In this document: one piece after another, positions 21,312-32,389 of the stretch
Numbering within the stretch: the first letter of the stretch is position 1
Layout: the number at the start of each line of letters is the position of its first letter
Source: Protea cynaroides
Lineage: Eukaryota; Streptophyta; Magnoliopsida; Proteales; Proteaceae
DNA: 64,000 bases
Reading direction: 5' to 3'
Assembly (NCBI GenBank): GCA_028583415.1
Contig: CM053266.1
Span: forward strand, 34,963,758 to 35,027,757
Notes under the pieces: generated by a model
Seen by the model: only the letters and a program-made list of their open reading frames with translations
Database searches by the model: none
What the model was told of the DNA's origin: nothing
Made by a program: the position numbers and the translations under genes

Positions 21312-22140
21312 ATGACTAATTACAAACCTACGGAGGTTCAGATCATCACTGTGAAATTGAAAGGGGTTTCTAACTACCTCTCATGGGCTCAGGCTATCAA
21401 GGCCTACATCTTGTCTAAAGACAAATTTAAGATTCTTTCTGAGGATGCTCCTGTTAGTGATGTTAAAGATCCAGAATCTGTTAAAGTTTATGATACTTGG
21501 TTTCGTGATAATTCTTTAATTTAAACTTGGTTATGGAACAGTATTGACGTTTCCAACTTGCCTACTGGAATGTTTCACAATACTGCCAAGGCCATCTGGG
21601 ATGATCTAAAAGAGACCTATGGCCAAGATAAGAATATTTTTAGGATCTATGACCTCAATGAGAGGATGTTCACCTATTCTATTGGTGGCAAATCTTTGAC
21701 TGACTACTATGGAGGCTTCAAAGGCCTTATTGAAGAGATCCAGGCTGTACAGCCCCTTACCACTGATATCAATAAGCTAAAGACCCAACAATTTGAAGTT
21801 TATGTGGCCAAGTTTCTGACTGGACTGTCTCCTGAGTATTAAGCTATGAAGAGTCAGCTCCTTGCCGGTGCTTACATACCTACCCTAAGTGAGACCTTCT
21901 TTCGTCTCCAACATTTGGTTCCCTAGACTGACACTTCTGCAAAAAGATACAACTGCCTTGTTTGCTGACCGTGGTCAGGGTTCCACCTCTAGGGGTCGTG
22001 CCTCCAACCGTTGTCGTGGTCGTGGTTTTGGCCGTTCTTCGGTTGATAAGTCTGCCCGCTTCTGTACTTATTGCCACAAACCCGACCACACTGTTGATAC
22101 CTGTTAGGATAAGTTTGGTTGTCCTGAATGGGCAGATAAT
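21312..22140 (+). pseudogene. Copia C gag
   Basis: ATG 21312 starts MTNYKPTEVQIITVKLKGVS followed by NYLSWAQAIKAYILSKDKFK, a copia gag distinct from A and B. It continues with FHNTAKAIWDDLKETYGQDK and DLNERMFTYSIG. The CCHC knuckle is CTYCHKPDHTVDTC ending near 22107. Stops lie at 21522 and 21840 and there is a frame change near 21900. Confidence 0.82.
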
Positions 22141-23730
22141 TTGGTAAATACTGTTACCATTGATGATGCATCTCCAACTGCCCTGGTTCCATCATCTACA
22201 CCTACTCCATCTTCTGATCAGTATGAGGCCCTTCTTCGAAGGGATCAACACCTTGAGACTACTGGCCCTTCTTTTACTGCTACTTTGGCTCGTACAAATG
22301 CATCTGCCCTCCTTTCCTATACATCCCCTCACCCATGGATCATTGATTCGGGTGCCACCTGTCACATGACGGGTAAATCCTCTGTCTTTTCCTCTCTTCA
22401 TGAAACCAATAAGCCTATTACTATTTACCTTGCTGATGGGTCTTCCACAACTGCCTCTTAGCATGGTCATGTCTCCCTTAACCAGTCTATGTCTTTACCC
22501 TCAGTCCTACGTGTACCTAATTTTCCTCTTAATCTTTTATCTATTAGTCAACTAACTAATTCTCTTAATTGTGTTGCTACCTTTTATGCCTCCCATTGTA
22601 CCTTCCAGGATCTCAGGACCAATGAGATGATTGGTGGCGGATGTGAACATACTGGTTTGTACTACTTGGAGCCCACTGAACGTTTACCTATTGCTGCAAC
22701 TACCTCTACTACTACTACCCCTCTTCAATGGCAACAACGGCTTGGTCATTTGTCTTTGTCTAAGATGAAGATTCTTATTCCTAGTTGCAAGCCTTTCACT
22801 ACACTAAAATGTGAGGCCTGTGAGTTAGAAAAACATCATCGTTCTTCTTTTCCTGCTAGTTCTTCTCCTCGGAATTCTATCCCCTTTTCTTTAGTACATT
22901 TTGATATTTAGGGCCCTTGTCGTGTACCCAATAGATTAGTTTATCTTATTTTGTGATCTTTGTGGATGATTTTTCCAGGATGACCTGGTTTTATTTACAA
23001 AAAGACCGTTCTGAGTTTTTTTCTATTTTCAAAAGGTTTGATAAGGAAATACTTACTCGGTTTGGCATTCCAATAAAAGCGTTACGAATAGATAATGCTC
23101 TTGAATATTTTCAAATTGCTGTTTCTGATTTCTATTTTGATAATGGTACAATGTATCATACAAGTTGTGCCTATACCCCTTAATAGAATGGGGTTGCTAA
23201 ATGCAAAAATAGGCATCTTCTGGATATTGTCAGGTCCTTAATGTTTCATATGAATGTCCCACAATTTTATTGGTGTGATGCTGTCTTGACAGCCTATTTT
23301 CTTATAAATCGTATGCCGTCTTCTGTTTTGCACGACAAAATCCCATTTCGTCTTCTTTATCCTAACATTCCTTTATTTCCTGTTAATCCTAAAGTTTTTG
23401 GTAGTACATGCTTTGTTCACATTATGCATCCTAGATTGGGCAAACTCTCCCCCCGTTCTCTAAAGTGTATCTTTTTTGGTTATTCCCGTACTCAGAAAGG
23501 GTATAGGTGTTTTGATCATACTACTAAACGTCACTATGTTAGTCCTGATGTTACCTTCTTCAAAGACAAGCCATATTATCAAGTCTTGGTGCCACCTCCT
23601 TTACCTCCATCTGAACTGCCAATCCCTTTAGTCCCATCTGATGATTCTCCTCCCTTTGATGCCTCTTCTCCATCTGATGACCCCCACCTCCCCTACAGGT
23701 TTATCAATGACGTTTTAAAGTGACTCTAAC
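22141..23730 (+). pseudogene. Copia C protease and integrase
   Basis: Protease: WIIDSGATCHMTG near 22337-22375, intact motif. Then VLRVPNFPLNLLSISQLTNS and the pre-integrase segment LQWQQRLGHLSLSKM with CEACELEKHHRSSF. Integrase core: FVDDFSRMTWFYL, LRIDNALEYF and NGVAKCKNRHLLD. The catalytic Glu of the usual NGVAERKNR is Lys here. The C-terminal GKLSPRSLKCIFFGYSRTQKGYRC and HYVSPDVTF are present. Stops lie near 22459, 22909 and 23181. Confidence 0.85.
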
Positions 23731-25463
23731 AACTACTACACCAGCTGCTCCACCGACTACTACTACTCCTGATCCTAAAGTCTCTCTTGATCTTCTTATT
23801 GCTCTTCGTAAAGGCACTCGTACTTGTACTCAGTGCTCTTTAGTTGCTTATCTTATTGAAAATTTTGTTTCCACTAACCATCTCCCTCGTTGTCACCAAA
23901 ATTTGGTTCATTCTTTATCTGCTACTATTGTTCCTACTACCCTTTCCCAAGCCTTGTCCCATCTAAGGTGGAAAGCAGCTATGGATGCTGAGATGGATGC
24001 CTTATTGGCTCGCCAAACATGGACTCTTGTAGATCTTTCTGAAGGTCATTCAGTGGTTCGTTGTAGATGGGTTTATATAGTAAAGCAGAATTTTGATGGA
24101 ACTTTTGACAGACTAAAGGCTAGACTAGTTGCGAAAGGATTCACTCAAACCTATGGGTGGATTATTTTGAGACATTCTCCCCTGTTGCTCGTCTTAACTC
24201 TGTTCGTGTTATTATTTCTTTGGCTGTGAATCTTGATTGGTTTCTTTATCAGATGGATGTTAAGAATGCCTTCTTATATGGTGACTTACATGAGGAAGTT
24301 ACATGGACCAACCTCCAGGGTATGTTGCTCAGGGAGGGAACTCAACTAAGGTGTGCAAATTGCCTAAGGCAATTTATGGACTAATACAATCTCCTCGTGC
24401 ATGGTTCGATAAGTTCAGCACTGTTATAATAGATTTTGGTTTCGTTACATGTTACTCTGATCATTCCATTTTTGTATGGCATCGTTCTGCTTATCTCACT
24501 GTTATTGCCGTTTATGTCGATAATATTATTATTACAGGGAATGATAAGACAAGCATTGCTGAAATTAAATCTTATTTGAATACTCACTTACAGATGAAAG
24601 ACTTAGGTCTTCTTCATTACTTCTTGGGGATTGAAGCGGTTCGCAGTAGTAAAAGCATTAGCCTGTCTCAAAGAAAGTATGTGCTTGATTTACTTTCTAA
24701 ATCATGAGTTTTTGGAGCCAAACCAGTTGATACACCAATAGACCCATATCAGAAACTTGAAACATGTGATAGTCCTGAATATTATGACATTAATTAATAC
24801 AGACGCTTGGTTGGAAAATTGATTTATCTAACTGTAACTCGGCCTGATATTTGTTTTGCTGTCGGGGTTGTTAGTTAGATTATGCATGCTCCTAAAACTG
24901 CTTATGGGGAGGCAGCCTATCGCATAGTGCAATACCTCAAGAAATCTCCTAGAACTGGTCTTATTTATCATCGGCATTGGCATCTTGACATTGTTGGTTA
25001 TTCTGATTCTGATTGGGCAAGAGTTAATGGTGATAAACGTTCCACCACTGGATACTATACCTTTATTGGGGGTAATCTAGTTACTTCGTGGAGTAAAAAG
25101 CAAACTACTATATCCAAGTCCAGTACTGAAGCTGAATATCGTGCTATGGTACAAACTACTGTTGAGTTGTTATGGTTGAAAACTTTTCTACAAGAACTTG
25201 GCTTTCCTATCTTTAGACCTATGTCCTTGATGTGTGACAATCAAGCTGCTATTTACATTGCTAGTAATCTCGTCTTCCATGAGCGTACCTAACATATAGA
25301 GGTTGATTGTCATTTTGTTTGAGATGCCGTCATGAAGAAGATAGTTGTCACTCCCTTTGTATCTTCTTCGAATCAACTTGCTGATATTCTTACGAAGCCT
25401 TTATTTGGACCAGCGTATTGGTTAAATTGTTACAAGCTTGAATTGGGTGATGTGTATATTCCA
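23731..25463 (+). pseudogene. Copia C reverse transcriptase and RNase H
   Basis: RT: HLRWKAAMDAEMDALLARQT, RCRWVYIVKQNFDGTFDRLK, FSPVARLNSVRVIISLAVNL, YQMDVKNAFLYGDLHEEV, then VYVDNIIITGND (YVDD changed to YVDN) and LGIEAVRSSKSISLSQRKYV. RNase H: SDSDWARVNGDKRSTTGYYT, KSSTEAEYRAMVQTTVELLW and LMCDNQAAIYIASN. It ends near SLREG. Frameshifts near 24150 and 24300 and stops near 24706, 24797 and 25292 inactivate it. Confidence 0.85.
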
Positions 25464-25477
25464 AGCTTGAGGGAGGG
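25464..25477 (+). other. Copia C polypurine tract
   Basis: A GCTTGAGGGAGG-type tract directly before the 3' LTR. Confidence 0.7.
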
Positions 25478-25828
25478 TGTTAACGAAGCCCAAGTGAACC
25501 AGGCCCATTAGGGCCAGCTCGAGAAGAACCAAGCCAGTGTTGCTGGCGGTAATTAGCGCCAGCGACATTGGCTGGTTGGCTTATTTCCTTCTTCTTTATT
25601 TTGTTCTATTTCAGTATTTATTTCCTTCTTATTTTCAGTCTCTCTGTTTATAGAGACTTACCATATGTAATTGATTATATTTTTCTTATAAATACAAGCA
25701 TAGTCTAAGAGGAGAGGATATAGATCTCAACATCAGCCTCTTACTGGTTTTCGTGATCCCCTTTCATTCTCTTCTTCTTATTCATTAGTTTTTCTGGTTT
25801 TGTACGTTGTTTGTGTGATTTTGTTACA
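25478..25828 (+). repeat. Copia C 3' LTR
   Basis: 351 bp, TGTTAACG...TTGTTACA. Shorter than the split 5' LTR by a loss in the CTTCTT-rich part. Confidence 0.92.
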
Positions 25829-25833
25829 GCCTC
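25829..25833. repeat. Copia C target-site duplication (right)
   Basis: GCCTC, matching 15168-15172. Confidence 0.9.
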
Positions 25834-25882
25834 ATCTAGAGACATTTGAAGACCTGTTATGTTTTTCTTGCAAGGTTCTAAA

Positions 25883-25970
25883 TTTCAGTTTCGGGGTGGG
25901 TTTCAGCCAGCCCCAAAACCGAAAAGAAACTGATTTCGGCCGAAATCTGAGATTTTTCTGGGTAAACTCG
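25883..25970 (+). repeat. hAT-1 left subterminal repeat array
   Basis: Short palindromic units of the type TTTCGG...CCGAAA, including GATTTCGGCCGAAATC. Confidence 0.6.
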
Positions 25971-26159
25971 AAACTTTGGTTTTGAGGACTAGAAGTTGGT
26001 TTTTTGCCCTAATTTTGTTTATGTAGCCTATTTCATTATTTTACACATATTCCTCAATTAGTGCAAGAAAAAACCATCCAAAATGGTATTATGTGGTATA
26101 GAGTCTATGAACCCAAGTTTGTTACCGTATGTTGGAACCTGAGATTGTTCGGAGTTAAA

Positions 26160-26590
26160 TAGGCAACACTTATTTATGACTAATATCATTAAAGTAAATG
26201 TTTATTAACATTTATATCTCATTTACTTAGAATTCAATTCGTAAATAAACAAATACCACCAATAATAAAATAGTTTAAAATTTAAATTCTAAAAAAAAAA
26301 AAGAACAAACTTTCCAATTCAAGAACAAAAACTAGATTTTCGATTGTGGGGCAATTTTCAACTTTAAAATGCTAACATTTTTCTCCAATCTAATAATAAT
26401 ATAAATCTTATTAGAATAAAACATCACTAAAAACCAAGAACCGCTAAAATAATATTTTGTTTTGATGTCAAATTATTTCCATTCGACGACTTTAACAGCA
26501 TTTGCATACTCCAAATAAAGTTTGACCGGAAAGTAACTCTTTCAATATAACTCGGATTCAAGCAATGTCTGATTTATTCACTGTTAGAGG
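26160..26590 (+). repeat. hAT end-region repeat, copy 1
   Basis: Part of the hAT-1 leader. Inverted copies lie at 32101-33175 (interrupted by a MITE) and at 37373-38002 plus about 34690-34735, sharing landmarks such as TTTCAATATAACTCGGATTC. Confidence 0.6.
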
Positions 26591-26640
26591 TAACTTATTC
26601 TCTCCATTATGTGTATTTTTCAATGAAATGGTATGCAAAC

Positions 26641-27590
26641 ATCATGGATGGCTTCCAATTTTTTATATGTTTGATTCTAACACCCGATCTATGAATCTAT
26701 GGAAGTAGCTTTTTTTTTTTTGACAAATAATTTATTTATTAAATTTTCTGTTTGAAAAAAAAGATTTTTCTACAACTATTTTTTGAAAAAAGTATGTCTT
26801 ACACATGTTGTATGGCATTGAATTAAATATATGTTAGACAAAATAGGATGATCTACATTTGTATGGAGCAGAATTATTTTTCTGTTTTTATTTAATTATT
26901 TTAATTTTTGGATATTAATAAAATAATTAATTAAATTGAAAATAAATATAAATAAATGATAAAATATTTCTGTTTTCACTTTGAAATTTTTGATAAATAA
27001 AAGTATTGTTAAAAGTATTGCTATTTTATGGTAAGTTGCCGTTTATGTAATAAAAGTAATGTTAACTAATTATTTATGTTGATTTAAGGGCATTTTAATT
27101 ACTGAAAAATTAATAAATCATGGATGGCTTCCAATTTTTTATAAGTTTAATTTTAACACCCGATCTATGAATCTATGGAAGTAATTTTTTTTTTGACAAA
27201 TAATTTATTTATTAGATTTTCTGTTTGAAAAAAAAAAGATTTTCCTACAACTATTTTTTGAAAAAAGTATGTCTTACAAATGTTGTATGGCATTGAATTA
27301 AATATATGTTAGACAAAATAGGGTGATTTACATTTTGTATGGAGCAGAAATTATTTTTCTGTTTTTTTTAATTATTTTAATTTTTGGATATTGATAAAAT
27401 AATTAATTAAATTGAAAATAAATATAAATAAATGATAAAATATTTCTGTTTTCACTTTGAAAATCTTGAAAAATAAAAGTATTGTTAAAAGTATTGCTAT
27501 TTTATGGTAGGTTGCTATTTTATATAATAAAAGTAATGTTAACTAATTATTTATGTTGATTTAAGTGCATTTTAACTACTGAAAAATTAA
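26641..27590 (+). repeat. Two-copy tandem repeat, 476-bp unit, in hAT-1 leader
   Basis: Copies 26641-27116 and 27117-27590 start ATCATGGATGGCTTCCAAT and end GAAAAATTAATAA. They differ by scattered substitutions and T/A-run length. No coding content. Confidence 0.9.
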
Positions 27591-27828
27591 TAAAATATTT
27601 TTTTACTTATGGAAAAAATATAAATGTGTTAGAAATTATAATATGTTGGTGTTTTACGTAATAAAACAATGTTAAAATGATAAACCTATGCTGTTTTTTT
27701 TACTTGAAGATGTATTATTTAGTTATAAGATATTATTTATGTAATAAAGTGTTGTTAGAAATGAAAATATAGTTTGTTTCAACTATAATAATTGTTGTCT
27801 TTTTGTTCCAACAATGTAAGTGTTTGAA
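27591..27828 (+). other. hAT-1 leader just before the transposase
   Basis: AT-rich with no gene. A TAAG|TG-like acceptor may precede the ATG at 27829. Confidence 0.4.
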
Positions 27829-28529
27829 ATGGCTAATGCACCAATTCCAAGTGGTGACATTGCATGGAGGCATGGGATACCACTGACTGCCAATAAGAAG
27901 CAGTCACAATGTAATTATTGTGGCAAGCAGATAAAAGGAGGTTGTGCCACTAGATTGAAGTGGCATCTTGCTGGTGGTAACAAAAATGTTATGGGTTGCC
28001 CCAATGTACCCAGTAAAGTGAAGAAGGCTATGACAAGCTTAATAAATGATAGAATAAATAAGAAGAAGGCAGATAGACAGGAGTTTGAAGAAGCTTGTCT
28101 GGAGGGTAATCTAGGAGTCAATGAAGATGACATTGGCCTTGACAGTGATGAAGTAGACTAAGAAATGACAGAGGCAGAGGTGAGACAGCTGAAGAGAGCG
28201 AAGACAGCAAGTATAAGGCAACAAGAGATAAATCAACAAAGACAGTTTGAGAGGACTAGAGGAGCTGGGTCATCTAGAGAGGCAACAACAGAGGATGAGG
28301 GGAGAAGGCCGAGGTTGAGAAGTAGGGGAGCCCCTGAGATACCTTTCAGAAAGACTCAGAGTGTGAGGACTCCAGCTACTGCACATGCACCACCACCTCT
28401 TCGTGACCCAAATCTTGAGGTCCTGAGGGCGGATCCTGATCTATTTGTCAGATAGGATAGTAAACAAAAAAATTGCCCCATTTTTAGACTGATATCAAGA
28501 CAAGAGTGGGAGATAAAATCTCCAAGTGG
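27829..28529 (+). pseudogene. hAT-1 transposase N-terminus: BED zinc finger
   Basis: ATG 27829 begins MANAPIPSGDIAWRHGIPL. The BED finger has CNYCGK, then TRLKWHLAGG and CPNVP, giving the C-x2-C...H...C spacing. A basic stretch (KVKKAMTSLINDRINKKKAD) and an acidic stretch (NEDDIGLDSDEVD) follow. A stop at 28159 is followed in the same region by EVRQLKRAKTASIRQQEINQ and a proline-rich end. The DPNLEVLRADPDLF motif matches the ILQQDPAVF motif of hAT-3. Interrupted at 28530 by a MITE. Confidence 0.8.
28522..28529. repeat. hAT MITE target-site duplication (left)
   Basis: CCAAGTGG, repeated at 28881-28888 as CCAAGTAG (7 of 8 match). The 8-bp length is typical of hAT. Confidence 0.85.
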
Positions 28530-28880
28530 CATGGTTTAAAATCTCGCCGAGATCTTGCGCTCGGCGAGATCTCGGTGTTCTCGGTGAAAACCGAGACGAG
28601 AACCATGGCGATAATGGTTCTCGGTCTCGATGCAAGTTCTCGTCGAGATCTTGCCAAAATCTGTGTTATCGGCAGTTTCTCGGCGAGATCTCGAGATATT
28701 TTGTGTTATCGGTAGTTTCTCGGCAACTTCTCTCCGGAGATCTTGGCGAGATCTCGGGATATTTTGTGCTATCGAATGCTACATGCAGGAGCAAAACCAA
28801 GTTGCTTTTACACTGTCTCGATGAGATCTCGGTTTTCCAAGAGGTCGAGATGCCTCCGAAAACCTAGATTTTAAACCTTG
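28530..28880. mobile_element. hAT-type MITE (351 bp) inserted in hAT-1 transposase
   Basis: Starts CATGGTTTAAAATCTCG and ends TAGATTTTAAACCTTG. The inverted terminus CA(T/A)GGTTTAAAATCT is flanked by 8-bp duplications. The interior is packed with CGAGATCTCG palindromes and has no coding capacity. Removing it rejoins the transposase ISKW to MYHGIIANATIG. Confidence 0.88.
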
Positions 28881-28888
28881 CCAAGTAG
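28881..28888. repeat. hAT MITE target-site duplication (right)
   Basis: CCAAGTAG, matching 28522-28529. Confidence 0.85.
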
Positions 28889-30000
28889 ATGATGTACCAT
28901 GGCATTATAGCAAATGCTACCATAGGACCTCACTATCAGAATATGTTGGATGAAAAAGGGCCTACAGCTTGGGAGTTGTACAATACCTACCTACCCAGAC
29001 ATAAGAAAGAAATGAAAGAATATGTGGATTCTTTGAAGACACAATGGGAAAGATATGGAGTAACTTTGATGTGTAATGGGTGGACCGGACCCACCAAAAA
29101 ATCCTTCATCAACTTTTTGGTGAATTGTGATGTTAGAATAGCGTTTCTGAAGTCTGTTGATGCATCCAATCATATCAAGGATTCCAAGTACATTTATGGT
29201 CTCTTGAAGAAAGTGGTGAAATAAGTGGGGATAAATCATGTGGTACAAGTGGTTACTGACAATGGTAGTAACTTTAAAAAAGCAAGGGAAAGGTTGATGA
29301 ATAATAAAAAATACTGACTTTTTTGGACACCATGTGCAGCCCACTGTATTGATTTGATGCTGAAGGACATGGGGAAAATAAAACTGGTGAAAGAGACTGT
29401 AGAAAATGCAAGACAAGTAACCACATTCGTTTATAACCATGGATATGCCTTAGAGATGATGAGAACCAAGTATGGTGGAGACTTGGTGAGGATAGGGATA
29501 ACGCGTTTTGCAACAAACTACATTGCTCTCAAGAGTTTTGACATAAAGAAATCTGGTTTGAGATCAATGTTTGCTTCAGAAGAGTGGTTTGAGTGGCCTC
29601 AGTCTAGTTCTCGAGCTGGTAGAACAGCACAGGCAACCATATCCAACGATAAATTCTGGGATGATGTCAAAAAAAATTATAGCGATATTAGATCGCATTG
29701 TGAAAGTACTGAGAATGGTTCATGGACAGAGGAAGGCCACCTTACCATACTTGTGGGTTGCCATAGATATGATGAAGATGCAAGTAGAGGAAGCTTACAG
29801 ACGCGGGAACTCAAAATATATTGCCATCATCAAAGATCGTTGGGTGACAGCTCAAGCACCCACTACACAAGGCTGATGAGTCTTTACTTGATGTACTTTA
29901 GTATCTCAACTAATTAAAATTACATCAGCTTGCATTGACGTAATTATAATATTTGTCAATTTTTAACATATTATCTGAATCCTAAGTATCAATACAAAGA
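28889..30000 (+). pseudogene. hAT-1 transposase central part (DUF659 and catalytic region)
   Basis: Encodes MYHGIIANATIGPHYQNML, then LMCNGWTGPTKKSFINFLVN, the DUF659 signature. VVTDNGSNFKKA near 29253 carries the second catalytic-type Asp. HCIDLMLKDMGKI, TTFVYNHGYALEMMR and GITRFATNYIALKSF follow. A stop at 29222 and frame changes near 29330 and 29700 break it. Close in sequence to hAT-2 and hAT-3, but a distinct subfamily. Confidence 0.85.
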
Positions 30001-30550
30001 TAACTTGGGAATGCGTCAAGAATTGATTGCCAAGCTTGAGCCAAACGCAAGAGCACAATCTATTGTTTTGCAAGAAGTAAGACTTTTACTTACTTTGTTG
30101 TCAACATAATTTATAAGAATTGTATTTTTACTAAGACTATTACCCATCAAAATTGATTCAGCTCAAAAGCTTTAGAGATGCCACTGGGAGTTTTGGTAGG
30201 GCAGTGGCTTAATCTGGTCGACAATCAACACCTCCTGGTACGTATACTTACTTTATGGATGCCAATATGCCATTGTAGGTTTTTTCATCATCTAATATTT
30301 GTTTCCTACGCTATTTTGCAGCTAAATGGTGGGTCCTATACAGGTCGGAGTCACCTAACCTTCATGCAATAGCAGTGAAGGTGCTATCACAAACATGCTC
30401 CGCCACGGGATGTGAATGAAACTGGAGCACATTCTCGCTTATACATACTAAGCGACGAAACCGGTTGGGTGCAAAAAGGCTTGAGGACTTGGTGTATATG
30501 CACTATAATTTGAGACTGAAAGAGGAGCACATACTGTTAAGCAGGGACAA
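30001..30550 (+). pseudogene. hAT-1 hAT C-terminal dimerisation region
   Basis: After intron-like gaps, the region encodes a WWVLYR-like start near 30328, then AIAVKVLSQTCSATGCE near 30370, NWSTFSLIHTKRRNRLGAKR and LEDLVYMHYNLRLK. This is the hATC dimerisation motif. A stop near 30370 and a frame slip near 30417 are present. Confidence 0.75.
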
Positions 30551-30552
30551 AG

Positions 30553-31560
30553 ATGCTAAAACCCCCCATTGAACTGAGTGAGATCTTTGAGGTGGAGGGA
30601 GAGGAAGTTGGTCCTTTGAATGAATGGGTTACAGATCGTGGTGAGCCTCAATTAGATGAGGTTAGTGGTCGACCAAGTCGTCTTGTTACTGGAGCCTTGG
30701 AGGCTGATGTGGATAAATTTATGGCTACTGAGGGTAGAGTCCACGCACAGGAAAGACATCCATTTCAGACTGGTGATAGTGATGATACTGAGAGTGATTG
30801 GCCAGTTTCTTCTGGAGAAACACAATCACCTTCCGCCACGTAGGGTGGTACTAGTATTAGTGGACCTAGTGGTACTGGGGGTAATGATGATGATGGTGGT
30901 GGTGATGACAGATATGCTGCCTTATGCAATGAGCCAGATCAGTATGACCAACCACTGCAACTAAATCCATTGCCGCCTCCCTTGAGATTTACAGGGGAGA
31001 CTCAGTGTGATCATGCTACACAGGATATTGACCACGGAGCCCGGCCTAATGGTAGTAGTAGAGGGTACACTAGAGGATCACGCCAACGGTTCATGCCACA
31101 GGAGGAAATGGATGAAACAGATCCCATGGATATATCGACCATGTCTGGCAACATGGAGGGGATGCATTTAGGGGATAGTTCTCAGACTGGAGGGACTAGG
31201 CATTGGCGTGCACCAGAATTCATGATCACACGGACCTCGAGCCCAGCAATTCCTGAAGGGAGTGGCGGCGAGAGTATGGGTTCGACATCACATGGTGGAT
31301 TTGGATGGTCTACTACTGGGGTTGGTGGGGTTGGAGGTGGTGGGTATGGGGGTTATTCTAGTTCCTACCCCAGCAATCAATTTAGAAATGACTTAGCCTT
31401 AGATGTTGGCAGTGGCATTGTTGGATCATCGTTCGTCGGCTCCATATTTCAGTATGTTCCTCCTTCGACATTCATGCTTACTCCTGCTCCACCCACACAC
31501 ACACTCGATCAACCTTACCCTCGACAAGGGTACTTACATTATGTTGATGACTCTATCTAG
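30553..31560 (+). pseudogene. hAT-1 C-terminal acidic and Gly-rich extension
   Basis: Two frames (30553-30843 and 30970-31560), linked through a Gly/Asp-rich shifted stretch. They encode an acidic start (IELSEIFEVEGEEVGPLNEW), THATQDID-like CDHATQDIDHGARPN, EMDETDPMDISTMSGNMEGM, a GGVGGGGYGGYSSS run and a final FVGSIFQYVPP. The same order of motifs is seen in hAT-2, hAT-3 and hAT-4. No known catalytic motif. Confidence 0.65.
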
Positions 31561-31960
31561 TGGTGGGCTGTTGAAGACTATCAGAACAATTGGAGTGATA
31601 ACATGTCTTGGGATACATACGTGCTACAATCTGAGGAGCGTTAACGCCACATCAGTGGTATGTTGCACGTGGTTTAAATGTACCATGAAGCTCCACATGG
31701 AACTAATTGGCGAGATTTCTAATTTTTAAGTTCAATCATCAATGTATTAATTTTTAATAAATGTTATTAATTAGTGGCTTAGTAGTTAGTAGCTTAGTAT
31801 ATTACTACATTGTGACATTTGTAAATTATTTCAGTGCACACTACCAAACATTGGTCCACACCACATGTAGCTATTTTCTATGTCTTTTTTGCAAACTAAC
31901 ATTAGAAATAGGTGTAAAATGGTTTAAATAGGGTACACAAAAAATCAGACAAAAAAAAAA
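31561..31960 (+). other. hAT-1 3' non-coding region
   Basis: AT-rich region after the extension with no gene. An A-run near 31952-31961 precedes the right subterminal repeats. Confidence 0.45.
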
Positions 31961-31999
31961 CATTTTTAAGCCTCGAAACCATGGAGTCAATAAAGCTAG

Positions 32000-32100
32000 T
32001 AGAAAATACCAAGTTTCGACCTGGTTTCGGTGGTTTCGGCGAGTTGTGCCAATTTCGAGCCTGGCCGAAACAGGTCTCGAAACCGGCACCCTGATCCTTG
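32000..32100 (+). repeat. hAT-1 right subterminal repeat array
   Basis: GGTTTCGG/CCGAAAC and GGTCTCGAAACC units up to the terminal CCTTG. Confidence 0.6.
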
Positions 32101-32389
32101 GATTTATTAGAAAACTAGCATAATTAGCTTAGCAACTAATCCGAGATTGCTTGAATCCGAATTATATTGAAAGCGTTAGTTCCGATCAAAACTATGTTAA
32201 AAGATGTCTAAATGGAAATGCTTTTTTGGACATCAAAACAAGATTATTTTGGTAGACTCTTGGATTTTAGTTATGTGTTCTATTAAGAATTATGAAATTT
32301 TTAGAAATTAGAAAAATGCTAGCATGCGAAAGTTAAAAATCGTACTGCGAAAAATCCAATTTTTTGTTCTTGAGTTGGAAAGTTGACTT

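Larger units (their letters stand above)
15173..25828 (+). mobile_element. Copia C: complete but decayed Ty1/copia element carrying copia B in its 5' LTR
   Basis: The 5' LTR (15173-15374 plus 20707-20879) and 3' LTR (25478-25828) start TGTTAACG and end TTGTTACA. The TSD is GCCTC. Without copia B the element is about 5.3 kb, with PBS, gag, PR, IN, RT, RNase H and polypurine tract on the plus strand. Many stop codons are present. It lies in an intron of the minus-strand host gene. Confidence 0.93.
25871..32100 (+). mobile_element. hAT-1: hAT-superfamily DNA transposon (decayed)
   Basis: The proposed ends are CAAGGTTCTAAATTTCAG at 25871 and CCCTGATCCTTG at 32100, giving an inverted CAAGG(T/A)TC end. 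Both ends carry GTTTCGG/CCGAAAC repeats. Inside is a 1.2-kb AT-rich leader, then BED finger, DUF659 and hAT dimerisation regions. I could not find an 8-bp TSD for these ends (TTTTCTTG on the left, GATTTATT on the right), so the borders are provisional. Confidence 0.65.

Noticed and set aside
14980..25870. A stop-free minus-strand frame beginning MSLDEAFFFGAGHFAIS that would span the copia C insertion site
   Set aside because: It would need the frame to cross the copia C target site, has no homologue I know, and falls between two host exons that join directly. Probably chance.
25863..32108. An 8-bp target duplication for hAT-1
   Set aside because: TTTTCTTG and GATTTATT do not match. The borders are kept only as provisional.
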